NCBI RefSeq assembly: GCF_020906515.1 | Contig: NC_085850.1 | Coordinates: 4,464,001 to 4,528,000, forward strand | Reading direction: 5' to 3' | DNA from: Vanrija pseudolonga | Lineage: Eukaryota; Basidiomycota; Tremellomycetes; Trichosporonales; Trichosporonaceae | DNA: 64,000 nucleotides | Shown here: positions 42,411 through 54,426 of the stretch, piece by piece | Layout: the number at the start of each line of letters is the position of its first letter | Position numbering within the stretch: the stretch's first letter is position 1 | Translations under genes and position numbers: made by a program | The notes under the pieces: generated by a model | What the model was told of the DNA's origin: nothing | The model's input: only the letters and a program-made list of their open reading frames with translations | Databases searched by the model: none

Positions 42411-44416
42411 CTATGTGCTCACCCCGCCCACGAGCTGCACCCTCTTTGGCGTCTGCACTGGGATGAGGATAAACCAGGCAACGACGGCCACAGCGGCGTC
42501 GACAGCAAAGATCCACATGGGCCGCTCGATATCTGCGAGGATGGGCAACACGACGCCAAACATGCTGATGGTGACCACCTGGGCTACCATATCAGCTCAG
42601 CTACGCACACTGCTACTCACCAATCTTCTCGATCAGCGCAATCCCAGACAACACCTCTGCGCGGAGATCGTTGCCAACAAAGTCCATGATGACGCCTCGG
42701 GCGGCCGGCGACGTCCCAGAGGCAAAGGGGAGGATAAAGGCCGCAGCGTACAGGTGCCAGCGCTCGGTGGCAAAGGTCACGGCACCAGTGAGGAGCCCAT
42801 CGAGTAGGATGCTCCCACGCAGGAAGTAGAGGTCGAACGCACTCGCCAGGCGCTTGTTGTTCTCGGGCACTACCTCGGGTAGCTCGAGCCCGACATGCGG
42901 CTCACCAGTGATGGGGTCGGGGAGCTCGGCCTGCTCGAGCAACTCGGGATGTTCGTCCAGACCAGACGGGCGGCGGATGCGCTTGAACCCAGAGTGCAGG
43001 GTCGTGCTGGAGCGGCGCCGTGTCACAGCAGCGGGCGGAACATGGTGCTCGGCGGCGGGGACGGGGGACGAGGGCCGCGGCGTCGGCGTCTCGCTTGGTG
43101 GTGCCGAGTCGGAGCTCGCGACCCACCGCCTGCCCCATCGGATGATGCGCGGGAAGCACACGGTGAGGAAGAAGGCACGTGTGAGCTGTGTCGTGGTGAT
43201 CATGAAGCCGGACGCGTCGGGCTTGAAGCCAAAGACGTTTTGGGAGATGAGCTGGAGCGCCGTCTGGACATACCACGTCGCGAGGACGGACACGAACGTG
43301 CCCAGCCCGAGGAGGAAGACATTGTAGTCGGTCTTTGTCGCCGTGCTGCCCTCGGGTGTCGTAATGGTCACCTTTCGTGGAATGAAGACGGCGAGGGGTG
43401 CGAGCATGCCGGGGCGTTTGGTCTCTGGCTGCTGCTGCTCCTCGTCGTCCCCCTCGCCTTCGGTGCTGGCCGCCTTGGGAGCACCATGGGCGGGCGGGAT
43501 GTAGGGCAGGAAGAGGAACCCGTACACTGTGCAGAAGACGAGCAGGAAAAATGCGCACTGGAATGGCCGGATGAGGCCGCCCCATTGTTCCGCGAGGCCA
43601 CCGATCGTGCTGCCGATGCCCGCGCCGAGCATGAACACGCCAGAGATTCGACCAAAGTTGCCCGTCCGCTCCTCCTCGCTGCTCAGCGCGTCGATGTACG
43701 CGTTGGCCGCGAGCTGCGACCCGCCTGCGCCGCCGATGAGGTTGAAGAGCTGCGTCGCCTGGATGATCCAGATGCCGCGCGAGCCGCCGATGCTGATGGC
43801 GTAGATCTGGCATAGGTTGCGGAATGCTCCCCAAATGGTCTGCTGGAACAGCGCCGCCTTGATTCCGAATCGATCGATAAACCACGTCGTGAGAAAGAGG
43901 TTGAAGAACACTAGGAGGTTAGCGGGGTCATGAAGGTTGCCTTGGCGACGACTTGGCTTTGTGTCGCCGAATGCCTTGTCGCCACTTACTCGAGCCTGTG
44001 ATGAGCGCGCCCATCAACGACACGCTCTTGGCCACTCGGTTGAGCACCGGGCCGGCATCGCATCTATCGCCGATGCCGTTCCACTCGTGGCCCTCCTCTT
44101 CGTAGTACGCCTCGCAGGTGAACACGCGGAAAGAGTAGGTCAGCGACGCTTGGGTGAAGCTGTAGGTCATGAACAGGAGGAAGGCGGCGATGTAGACGAG
44201 GTGAATGGGCTCGATGACCCGTCGACTGCTGAGCTGCTGCTTGGCGGCTGCGACGCTGTCCACCGACGTCGGCGAGTCGGGCAGCAGCGGCGTGCGCTCG
44301 TCCGGTGTCGCCGAGGCTCGTCGGCGCCGCGTCACGCGCTGCCAAATGGACGTCTTCTTGCTGCTGCTGGGTTCGGGTCGGTCGTCATTGTCGTAGTGTC
44401 CGTCCACGCCAGCCAT
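42411..44416 (-). CDS. Major facilitator superfamily transporter
   Basis: Exons (minus): 43990-44416, 42621-43910, 42411-42583; introns 79 and 37 bp; 629 residues in exact phase. The cytosolic N-terminus carries a DERTPLLPDSP segment (dileucine-type sorting signal), then hydrophobic segments: VYIAAFLLFMTYSFTQASL, FFNLFLTTWFIDRFG (cytoplasmic loop 2-3), FMLGAGIGSTIGGL, an insertion of about 40 polar residues, then a second half ending VVLPILADIERPMW and VAVVAWFILIPVQ. The layout resembles fungal relatives of tetracycline/folate-type (SLC46-like) carriers. The substrate is not predictable. The first intron is long for this window. A downstream codon choice at the last exon could extend the C-terminus slightly. 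Confidence 0.8.
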
Positions 44417-45113
44417 GGTGTGCACGTTTGCGTAAAGGACATGTCAAGAGCAAAACCAGACTCGGCCAGTCCGAGTAGATATCAGAGGCAGTGGCATGCC
44501 TCGGGTTTGTCATTGCTCACTGGTACTGTTGCTGCTGCGGGGCATGCAAAGCAAAATACGTCGTCGATCTACACAATCACGCCAGAGAGATGATGCGGAC
44601 GTTTTGTATGGATAATCGGGGATGACCGAGGCACGAGGCAAAAGGGCGAGGAGGGAGGCCAGCCAGCCGAGGGTAGGTAGGATGGCGACATTGTCACTCT
44701 ACTTGCACGTGATTGTCGCCGCTGCCCTCGACGCAAACCAAACACATCCCTGCTGCTGTTAGCGTTGTATATAACTCGAGGCAATGAACGGCAAGCGACG
44801 CGCGGTATCTAACAACACGGCTTGAATGAAGCCGCCTCACGGGCCAAGCGGCTACTGCCGGCCGGCCAGGCTCTCTCATCCTTGACTGGCTGTTTAGAGC
44901 GGCCATCACATGCCCACATCCGCACATCTGACACTCGTTCCCCGCAGCGCATGACCCAAACCCCCGTTGGTTCCAGCTAACCAGCCCAGCTTTCGCACAG
45001 CCCAGAATGCACACCAAGACGGCCATGCATGATCGGGTCGCGGCGGGTGGGGCGGCCATGAGCAACTTATACGACTAACCCCCCAACTGATCTGATCCAT
45101 CTCCCAACTCACA
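44417..45113. other. Intergenic, divergent promoters
   Basis: Separates the MFS gene (minus) from the LOR-domain gene (plus). No coding frame is supported. Confidence 0.5.
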
Positions 45114-48100
45114 ATGGAGGTGCACACCCACCCACCAGCCGACCCAAGAGCTGCGCGCGCACTCCCCACTGTTCCTGGCACCGATGGGCAGCGGCGCGTC
45201 TCGGTCGGCAACGTAGACGGCGCAGCTAGGCGATTCGGACCTCGCGCTCTCCCGTCCCCACCAGGCAAGTCGCCTCCGCCCACGTTCCAATCGCCCCCAT
45301 CAATCGCTCAGGCGTCTCCTCCTCCAGCAACACTCTCGTCTCCTCTGCCAGCAACGCTGTCGTCTCCCCCGCCTGCAGCGGTGTCACCAGTCGCCTTGCC
45401 CCCTGGCCCAGCAGCTTTCACCACACCCCCACCCGGCCAATACGCGCCGAGCCCGTATGCCCCACCACAACATGTTGTCCAGCCGTCTCCCCCGGCTCCA
45501 GCCCCGACACACGACCCGTCATACGCACCTGGAGCGCGTCGCTCAGATCTCAAGGAGCGCATCGCCAGCGCTATTGGCAATGTCCAGCAGGCAAGCTCGA
45601 CACTCCCGGGTTCGCCCCCTCCGACGACATACTACCCGTCACTGAGCCCTCCTCAATCCCCGCCTGCCCATGGTGTCGACGGCCTCGCGTTCTCTGGCTT
45701 GAGTATCGGCGGCCCGACGGATGGGCTTGCTCCTCCCAATGCCCCGTTCGCGCACCAGCGCGTCCCGTCTCCGCTGCCGGACGTCCAAACAATGTACCAC
45801 AGCAACATCCCTCACCCACCCCCGGCGATTTGGAACGTGTCGACCGCGCCGCTTGTCGCGCCACAGGCGACAGCGCCGCCTTCACGATTCGACGATGTTC
45901 TGACCCCTCCGCCAGCTCAGCCTTCAGAGCCGGCGCCACCTGTCCAGACCTATGCTCCGACGCAGACACAGCCTGGAGCGTACTCGTCGCACCACCAGGC
46001 GGTGGACGTATACGGTGCGGCCGCCGCTGCCAGATCGTACTTTCCGCAAGCTACCCAGCCGGGAGTACCGCAGCAACAGCAGCAGCAGCAGCAGTACTCT
46101 GCCATGGTTGCATCGCACCTGCCCACACCGCCGGACTCCGCTGGCATGCCGCCACAGCAGGGTGCAGCGCCGGTCAACCTCCCGACGTCGCCAGCTGCGT
46201 ATCCCGCAGCTCCCCCTCCGACCTCAGTGTCGGAAGTGCCCCCGCAGGCGAGTGAGCAGCATGTCAGCCAGGCGACCTTCGGCGCAACGCACGCACTCAT
46301 GTCGCCGCCTTTGCATCCAACTCAGCCGGTGCCACCGCCCGCCCCGGCCAGCCAGTCTGCTGCGTCCCCGCCTTCCCAGTACGCCTCGCCGCCGGCGCAG
46401 CCCACACAGCTGCCACCGGGCCATCAGGCTCAGTATGCGCCTGTGTACGGCTCACCACCCGCCCCACAGGCAGCACTGCCCGGACAACAGGTCTATTACG
46501 CTCAACCAACCACGGCCTATGGCTACCCTCCAACACACCAAGGGCAGCCAGTGGCATATTACTATCAGGCAGGTAGCTATGGGCAGCCCGGCCAGCCTGC
46601 TGTCGGCCATGTGCCATCAGCTCAGCCTGCTGCCTACGTACCGCCGTCTGCACAGTTCGCAGCTGCCCAACCACCCGCGGCTGCACCTCAGGCCGATGCA
46701 TCTTACGCAGCCCAACAACCGCCCACAGCTCCAGCGACATACGCCCCGCAGCCCCCGCAACCTGCCTATCCTGGGCAGCCTGCAGCTGATCCATCGGCCC
46801 AGCAGGCAGCTACCCAGCCAGCTTATGCTGCCCAGCAACCCGCCCAGCCGGCTGGTCAACCTGGCCAACCGGCACCAGCAGCTCAGCCTCAGTACGCAAC
46901 TCAGCCTCAGTACCCAGGGCAGCCAGCCGTCCAGCCCGGAGCCCAGCCAGGGTATTATGCCCCGCCAGAGTCTCAGCCGCATGCACAGGTGGCCCACCCC
47001 TCCCAGCCAAGCAATCTAACGGCTCAACCGGCGCCACCTGCCGCCCAGCAGTTCTCTGCCCCAGGTGCCGATACTGCCACGCGCGATTCTGCAACTACTC
47101 TGCCACAACAACAACAACAGTTTGTTGCTCAGCCCTGGCAGCAGCCTGGCGCAACTGCGGCCGGGCAGCAAGCGGTAGCCGATCCTCAACAACTGGGTGC
47201 CGTAGTCCAGCACGCAGGATTCTACGGCGCATCACAGACAGCAACGCCCGCCCAGCTGCCAGCCCCCGTGGCTCAGTATCAGGCGGTTCAGCAGCAACCA
47301 GGAGCCTATGCACAGCCGGCACAAGTTGCGCCCCAGTATGCCGCCGCACCCCAGCAACCCGGAGTCGCCGGTGCTCAACAACCAGGCGTATTTGCCTACC
47401 AGGCAACACCTGTCGCCCAGCAGCCAGCAGGAGCGGTCCAGCAGCCGGGAGCTACAGCCCCCGTCGCTGCAGCACCGGCAGGATACGCTCCTGCTACAGC
47501 AATCCCAGGCCAACCCTCGTTCCTCGCACCACCGGCGGCACCGGCACCAGCTGGCGCTGCTCCAGCAGCACCCGGCGTGGCATCTGGGCACTACAACGCC
47601 AACCTGCCGCACAACCGCTCGCTCCCAGTTATTCCTCGCGTCGACCCTCAACTCGCGATTCTGCCACATTGCATTGTGAACGACAGTATGACGCTGGCGC
47701 TCAAAGACAACATCTTCTTCAAAGTCGCCGACCCCACCGCTCGAGACGTCAATGGCAACGTAGTGTTCAAGTTTTCCAACAAGAAGGCGGCGTCAAAGGT
47801 CATGAGTGAGTTGGGTGGCCGGGCCGACGACTGACCTGTCCAGTCATGCACGACATCAACGACAATGTGCTCTACATGTTTGACCAGGCGACGTCGAGGG
47901 GGCTGAACAAGGCTGTCATTAGGAGTGGGCAGGGTCAGGACTTGATCCGCATCGACACAATGTACTCTGGTACGTCGCGTTGCGGCGGCTTTCGCTGACC
48001 ATAGCGATGTCAAAGTTTAGGATCAGCTTCACCAACACCGTGACGGGGCAACCGGCGTCGCTCAGCGTTCAGGGCAAGCTCTGGGTCGGGCTGCAGTGCC

Positions 48101-48359
48101 AGCTCGTCTTGGACAACGGCCAGGTCGTGGCACACATCATCCGCGACAAGACCAAGGCCCTTCTACTTTCCGCAGAGAAGGCTACTGTGAGTTGGACGGC
48201 ATTGCACAGGCTGATCATGCTCAGTACACCTTGACGGTCGCTCCCGGCGTCGACCTCGCGCTCATCACCATTGTCGTCGCCGCGCTCAACCAGATCGACG
48301 AGAGTCGTGCAATGAACTTTGTCAACGTTGCGGCACAGCATCTCCCAATCGGTGATTGA
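45114..48359 (+). CDS. Long Pro/Gln/Ala-rich protein with C-terminal LURP-one/Tubby-like domain
   Basis: Exons 45114-47805, 47844-47969, 48005-48186, 48225-48359; introns 38, 35 and 38 bp; 1044 residues, exact phase. About 830 residues are disordered and made of Pro, Gln, Ala, Tyr and Ser with short recurring units such as QPAYPGQPA and QPQYATQPQY; there is a CAG run near 46073. The last 200 residues fold-match the LOR/Tubby C-like domain (PF04525): ILPHCIVNDSMTLALKDNIF, FKVADPTARDVNGN, MHDINDNVLYMF and VAPGVDLALITIVVAALNQI. Introns occur only in the domain part. LOR domains are thought to bind phospholipid; the tail looks prone to condensation. Role unknown. Confidence 0.85.
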
Positions 48360-48564
48360 TGTGGCCTTGTACATGCATAGGAACAGTAGACAGATGTGCA
48401 ATGTGTACGTACAGATCAGTTGCCAAGCCATGCTCGAACTGCGATTTGCCATGTGCTCGTTCCTGAAGGGTTCATGGTTGGGCATCGGGTCGTGCTCACC
48501 CGAAGGACATCATGTGCTGCGACTTTGCGGACCAACAAGGTTTCTGTCCATCAAAGCATGCGCC

Positions 48565-50659
48565 ATGGATCAACATATGCGCGCAGAAGGTAGGGCCGAC
48601 GCGGCAGCGTCGCGCCCAGAGCCGGGTGCGAAGCAAACGCGGACCAAGAGCGGCTGCCTCACGTGTCGCGTACGCAAGAAGGTGAGCCGGGAGAGAGCGC
48701 AAGAAGTTGCTGACATTGCAGCGCTGCGACGAAGCTCGACCAGTGTGTGCAACATGTACCCGTCTCGGCATCGACTGCCTGGGCTACGAGGGAGCTAGCA
48801 AGCCAGCGTGGATGAAAAAGCGCGAGATGATCGCCGATGTGTCCAGGAGAGTGTGAGTCCCAGTCTTGGTCGTAGCTCACCCGCAGAAAGAAGGCGGTGT
48901 CCGATACGCGGACGGCCAAGATGAACCTGCATTGGTCTGCCAAAGCAGCTGAGCGGGCACGACAGATGGAGCGGCGCATAGGTGGGGCAGAAGGCGGGGC
49001 GGTCGTCAGCTCTTCTTCCCCCGTGCAACCCGAGAATCCACTGTCCTCCAACGACGTGAATGCAGCAGCGGATTTCGATTCCCGACCGCCCTCTGGCAGC
49101 GGACATGTTGACCTCATACAAGACTTGGCCGACCTCTTGCCAAACCCCATGGACATCGGCGGGGATCCTGACGTGACCTCAATCGATATCAGCTCTATCC
49201 CAACCCAGCTGGTACCTGCTGCTGCATCCCCGGGCGCCGAGTCCGACCTCGACCAGGACCTCATCTCACTCTTGGGCCTCGACCCCACCAGCCTCGTCCT
49301 CACGTTACACCCAACAGCGAGCTACTTTCCCCTCCTATCCCAGCCGTCGTCGACATACCCAACGCCCACGCCGACTCACTCACCAGACATGCGCTACTTT
49401 GACCACTATCTCAAGGTCATCCTACCGTACCAGTATCCCTTTGACCGCCAGACCATGGTTGATCTCATCGCGCCGCTGGCCTTTACCAACTCGGTCGTGT
49501 TCGCCTCCGTGACGAGCATGGCCGCGCTGCATATGGGCTCCAAGAGACAAAGACGACGTCCAGGTGCCAGCCACCACCTCCCGATGCCCGACACCGATGT
49601 CGAGTTTGCAGAAACAAGCCTCCGGCACAATGTCAACCAGCTCAAGACCATGCCATTGACGCGGTTTGACACACACGAAATGATCGTCGCGACAATGGCC
49701 GTGACCAGCTTCCATCTGTTCGACGGCGGCAATCGCAAGGGGTGGAGGGAGTCAGTCGATCTGTGTCGGCGGTGTCTGGCGTCGACACTACGCGGGCAAG
49801 GATTGTGAGTGTGGAGGTGAAGTAGATGATTGATGTCCAGATTTTCTCCTCCCGACACGTCGGGCCTCATGAGTCGCCTCGGACATCTCCTCAACCCGTT
49901 GATATGGACCGACATTCTCACCTCGGTGACCGAAGGGGTGGCATCCAAGTTCCTCCCGCTCTACCGCACCCTTCTGCTGGACGGCCATACCGAGGCCGTC
50001 AAAGGGAGGCTGCTCAAAGAGACAGTCATGGGCTGTGATAGCACGACGCGCCTCGCCCTTGCCGAAACGATTGCTCTGTCCGAATGGAAGCAAGAGGCCC
50101 AACGGATGGGCCAACTGTCGTTACGAAGCTTGCTCACACATGCGAGTGGCATTGAGCGACTCCTGGAAGAGCGGCACTGGCGGGAGAGCCATCTGATGGC
50201 AGCCACAGACCTTGGTGGCCAACAGCGCAACGCCATGTCGGATGTCTTCTACCAAGCCGCCCGAGTTCTCTTGGCCACGGTCGTGAACGGCTGCTTCCCG
50301 GACGGTACGTCTGGTCACTAGGCTGCCCGCTGACCTCAGTGCTCGAAGTCGCAACAACAGTCCGAGATACAATGGCAGCCCTGACCGCCGTGGACACCAT
50401 TGGTGTTGAGGGGGCCGATCGGGCACTGGTCTTCCCGATCGTAATCGCCGCCTCACACGCCTCAAGCTTGCCCCAGCGCCAATTTTTCCTCGACCGCTTC
50501 ACTCGTCTGGGGGACGAGGCGCAGTTTGGCAATACTCAGAGCGCACTTCGACTCGTCAACGAGATATGGCGACAACGCGACGGCGGCGCGCCCGGGACGG
50601 AAGTGTGTTGGCGGACAGTGATGTTTGAGCTCGACGACGAGGGGCTGTTGCTCATCTAG
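48565..50659 (+). CDS. Zn2Cys6 transcription factor
   Basis: Exons 48565-48681, 48722-48852, 48887-49804, 49841-50304, 50340-50659; introns 40, 34, 36 and 35 bp; 649 residues. The binuclear zinc cluster is at residues 31-58: C-x2-C-x6-C-x6-C-x2-C-x6-C, spelled GCLTCRVRKKRCDEARPVC and on; its third Cys follows the first splice. The later part (YFDHYLKVILPYQYPFDR, SMAALHMGSKRQRR, SRLGHLLNPLIWTDIL) resembles the fungal transcription factor domain type 2. Likely nuclear regulator. It lies close to the DUF1749 hydrolase and siderophore transporter but target genes are not known. ATG 48565 is chosen because the region before it lacks coding character. Confidence 0.88.
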
Positions 50660-50705
50660 TGTGGAGGGTGTACATTGTGGGATGTTGTATGCATGTCTAG
50701 CTGTT

Positions 50706-51662
50706 TTACGTCTCAAAGCGCTTCAGCCATGTTACGATATGGCTCGACATTGCCTCCTGTGCGTCGTCCTCCTCGACCGTGTGCGTCGCGCCGAGCAAGA
50801 TCCTCCACTCGAGTTTCCCGCGACTCGCCGCCTCCCATCGTCGAAGTAGTGGTGTCTGGTCAGGCAGCACAGCGCAGTGATCCTTCTCGCACCAAAGGGC
50901 AAGTGCAGGAGTGGACAGCTTCCCGAACGACGTGGACAATGGGTGCTTGTGTACACTGTCAGTCTCATCGGGCAGATCAGATGAGAAGTAATCGTCGTCA
51001 CCCCTGCGAGGTCAGCCTGGGGCGCTCGTCGTGCACTAACCCGACACCAACAAGGCTGTGAAGCCGGTACGCCGTCATTCGTATGCTTGTCTCCTTGGTG
51101 AACTCGTCGTCCAACACCTGATCCCCCTTGCCAGCAACGATAAGCGCTTCTGCGCGAGGCAGGTACCGCTTCCAGATGTTGGTATCGTCGGGATCAGCCG
51201 CGAAGAACTCGCGATCCGAAGCTGGGGACTGGAGGATACCGCCTTGTGCTTCGGGAAGCCGACCTTGACTCAGATATCTGAGGACGGCCTGTGATCCCGT
51301 CGAGTGCCCCATGAGTACCACTGTGTGGACGCCATGACTTCGCAAGTGGGCGACCAGTGAAGCCAGCTCATCGCAGTCGCGATCGAGGCTTCCAGTCCCG
51401 AAGCCGTCGTAAGCGCTCGACCAGTGAATCTGAACTCTGAATGTCAGCTCTGATCAGGCAGGAGGACTTGCAATCTCCACCCCGCATCGCCGAGGGCATG
51501 AGACAGTCGGGGAATGAACGGAGCATCCAGAATGCCGCTGAACAGACCGCCGATGAACACGACCGCACGCAGCGAGGCCTCGTCTCCAGAGGTGAAGAAC
51601 GGGCGGCGCTCCCAGCTGGACCCGGGGCGCGGGTACAGTGCCAATGTGCCAGTGAGCGACAT
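50706..51662 (-). CDS. DUF1749 alpha/beta hydrolase
   Basis: Exons (minus): 51468-51662, 51041-51429, 50706-51003; 293 residues in phase. The nucleophile elbow GHSTGSQ sits in VVLMGHSTGSQAVLRYL, the preceding block is VFIGGLFSGILDAPFIPRL, then SAYDGFGTGSLDRDCDEL, a C-terminal Asp region (WCEKDHCAVLPDQ) and the catalytic His in GATHTVEED. These match the fungal DUF1749/UPF0613 family, of uncertain substrate. The first intron uses an atypical GTCCTC donor (38 bp, with GCTGAC branch), so that junction is less certain. The second uses GTTAGT (37 bp). It converges with the transcription factor: 3' ends 46 bp apart. Confidence 0.82.
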
Positions 51663-51910
51663 GCCGATGCAGGTGGGACCCCTGTGCTGTTTACCAAGGC
51701 CGAGGAGGAGGCGTTGAAACTATTTACCTTCAGCGGCGGAGGTGGGACTGGAGCAGATATCTTAGTCAGGCTTTCGAGCACATGATAGGGTCGTCGGCTT
51801 CAGGTAAGAGACCCTGTGTTTGCCGCCAGCGCGCGTCTGAGGTGCGGGAGGAGGCATGAGGAACTTGCTGGCACCGGTCACATACATAGCAGTGTAAGCT
51901 GGCCCTGCAT

Positions 51911-51919
51911 ATCTGATAA
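51911..51919 (+). promoter_or_regulatory. Iron-GATA-factor-type site ATCTGATAA
   Basis: Exact match to ATCWGATAA, the site bound by fungal iron regulators (SRE/Urbs1/Fep1 class; Cir1 in Cryptococcus). It is 298 bp upstream of the start codon of a siderophore-iron transporter gene, the kind of gene such factors repress when iron is plentiful. Site and position are seen; regulation is inferred. Confidence 0.6.
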
Positions 51920-52095
51920 AAATCCTTCCACTTCCCCCGCCCCCACCTTCGGCCGAGGCGCTCAGCCTACCACATCGCCCGATATGGCCAAGAGACCGAC
52001 TGCGAGATTAGCCGCGCCGCGCGCCAAAATCTTTGCAGTCAATGGTCAAGACGACGTCGCTGCCGAAAACAACAACAATGTGCGTCGTTGTTCTA

Positions 52096-52104
52096 ATCTG
52101 ATAT
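52096..52104 (+). promoter_or_regulatory. Second, imperfect GATA-type site
   Basis: ATCTGATAT, one base from the ATCWGATAA consensus, 113 bp upstream of the same start codon. Confidence 0.4.
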
Positions 52105-52217
52105 GAGATAGTCGGCCGATTCAGCGGCAACAAGGTCACCTTTGTCTACACAATTTTAGACTCTCAGCACTTCAAAAGGCGCATGTCGTGCTTGATATCA
52201 CCACCAGCCCCACCGCC

Positions 52218-54036
52218 ATGAAGGTCGACCAGTCTGTTAGTCTCATCGACACGGCTGCGGCAACGCACCATGCCGCCCCGACCGCTCCAGACTCTCCTGT
52301 CGACGAGAAGTCTGCCCCTCCTGCCGACGAGGAGGCGGTCCAGACAGGTGTCAAGACTGCCGAGGCCATTACCCAGACCTGGAGCAAGTCGTCCCTGCGA
52401 ACCATCTATGCCTTGTACGCCTGGACACACACTTCTGACAGCTAACCACCATAGCTTCTGGCTGACCTACGCGGTGAACGCGTTCCAGTCCTCCATCACA
52501 GGCAACCTCACCGCCTACGTGACGTCTGGATTCTCGCAACACTCGCTCATCCCCACCATTTCCATCGTGTCCAACGTCATGTCCGGCGTGGCCTACATGG
52601 TCTTGGCCAAGATTCTCAACTTGTGGGACCGCAGCTATGGCTACCTCGCCATGACTCTCCTCGCCACCCTTGGCCTCATTCTCAGCGCAGCTTGCACCGA
52701 GATCTACACATACTGCACTGCCCAGGTCTTCTACTCGATCGGATTCATCGGCATCATCTTCTGTGTCGATGTGTTGACAGCCGACACATCGCACCTGCGA
52801 AACCGAGGTCTTGCATTCGCGTTCACCTCATCGCCGTGGATCATCACGGCGTACGCTGGCCCAGCCATGTCCCAGCGGTTCTATGAAAGCAACTGGAGAT
52901 GGGGTTACGGAGCGTTCGCCATCATCCTGCCCGTCGTCGCCGTCCCAATGTTTGTGTTCCTCCAAGTCCAAAAGCGTAGGGCGGTGAGACTTGGCGCCGA
53001 GATCAAGGAGAAATCAGGCAGGACTGTTCTCCAATCGGTGATCTACTACATTGTTCAGTTCGACGGTAGGTGCTACCTTGCTCATGGCGAATGCTGACCG
53101 TCAGTCCTCGGAGTATTCCTGGTATCGGCTGGCATGGTTCTCTTCTTGCTCCCCTTCTCCATCGCGACATCGATTGAAGACGAGTGGCGCTCGGCATCGG
53201 TTATCACCATGCTCGTTATTGGTGTCGCTTGCCTGGCAGCGTTTGTTCTGGTGGAGAGGTACTTCTCTCCCGTGCCATTCATTCCCTTCCATCTTCTGTC
53301 GTCCCGCACCGTCGTTGGCGCTTGCATGCTCAACGTGTCGTGGCAGATTGCATACTATTGCTGGGCGTCGTACTTTACGTCGTATCTCCAGGTGGTCTAC
53401 AATCTCTCTATCAGCAAGGCGGGATACATTGCGTCGATTTACGACGTTGTTGCGACAGTCTGGCTCCTGCCTGTTGGCTACCTCATTCGTCGAACCGGCT
53501 ACTTCAAGTGGGTGGTTCTTGTCAGCGTGCCCATCTACACGTTGGGTGAGGGCCTCATGATCTATTTCCGCAAACCTGGCCACCATATTGGCTGGATCGT
53601 CTTCACCCAAGTCCTCATCTCCATTGGTGGATCGGCTTTCACCCTTGTCGAGCAGGTAGCCGTTCTCGCCGCTGGAAGCCACAACGATGCTGCCGGTATG
53701 CTCGCTCTCCTCGGTCTTTCTGGATACTTTGGTGGTGCTATCGGCAACAGTGTATCAGGCGCCATCTGGACGAACACTCTCCCAAGCGCACTTCAGTCCC
53801 TCCTTCCTGAGGAGGCCCTACCCGACTGGGAGGAGATTTACGAGTCGCTCGAAGTTCAGCTGAGCTACGACGTTGGCACCGATGTTCGCACTGCCATCTC
53901 ACTGGCGTATGCTCAAGCGCAGAGCCGCATGCTCATTGCAGGTACCGCCATTATGGGCATGGCTCTGGTGTCTATCTTGCTCATCAAGAACATCAAAGTT
54001 TCGGATATTGAGCAGGTCAAGGGTGTTCTCTTCTAG
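52218..54036 (+). CDS. Siderophore-iron transporter, MFS (Sit1/Arn type)
   Basis: Takes up ferric siderophores by proton symport at the plasma membrane. Exons 52218-52414, 52455-53065, 53105-54036; introns 40 and 39 bp; 579 residues. Cytosolic N-terminus of 65 residues, then about 14 hydrophobic segments. Family blocks: FWLTYAVNAFQSSITGNLT, LNLWDRSYGYL, SIGFIGIIFCVDVLTADTS, NRGLAFAFTSSPWIITAYAG, NWRWGYGAFAIILPV, VERYFSPVPFIPFHLL, and near the end GLSGYFGGAIGNSVSGAIW. This matches fungal Sit1/Arn/Mir proteins. Iron-dependent repression is suggested by the upstream GATA sites. ATG 52218 is the first that gives the acidic tail. Confidence 0.92.
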
Positions 54037-54426
54037 ACGAGTATCGTTAATGCATGCGTTCTTGAGATGGGGGCAACATTGTGGGGTGAAGTCGGTATCG
54101 TTGACCATGTTAACAGTGCCATGTCCTCTGTCGACACTGTATCGCTTAATCTCATCATTGGATGCTATTCAGCAACTGCGAGCAGGCTTCCTATGCCCAT
54201 GCTGGGACTGGTCTGCATGCATACTGTTGAGAAATATGGTTCTGAATGAAGTGCGACTCGAGGCTGGTTTCCGTCTCCTTGGCCATGCGCCGGCCACGTG
54301 AAACACACGTGCACCACGTGGTCAATTTCGCCTGCTGACTTTTCACTCGAAACTCACCTTTGGCCGACATCTTCAAAGCAAATCCACCCATCAACTCTCC
54401 CTTCTCGCAACAACAACATCTCCAAA
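54037..54426. other. Intergenic
   Basis: 3' flank of the transporter and the leader of the next gene, ending in an AACAACAACATC-type leader just before the ATG. No other feature. Confidence 0.5.

Larger units (their letters stand above)
51663..52217. other. Intergenic, divergent promoters
   Basis: Lies between the hydrolase and the siderophore transporter. Contains the GATA-type sites listed separately. No coding frame is supported. Confidence 0.55.

Noticed and set aside
46073-46094. CAG/CAA repeat as an independent microsatellite
   Set aside because: It is in-frame polyglutamine inside the Pro/Gln-rich coding region and is covered there.
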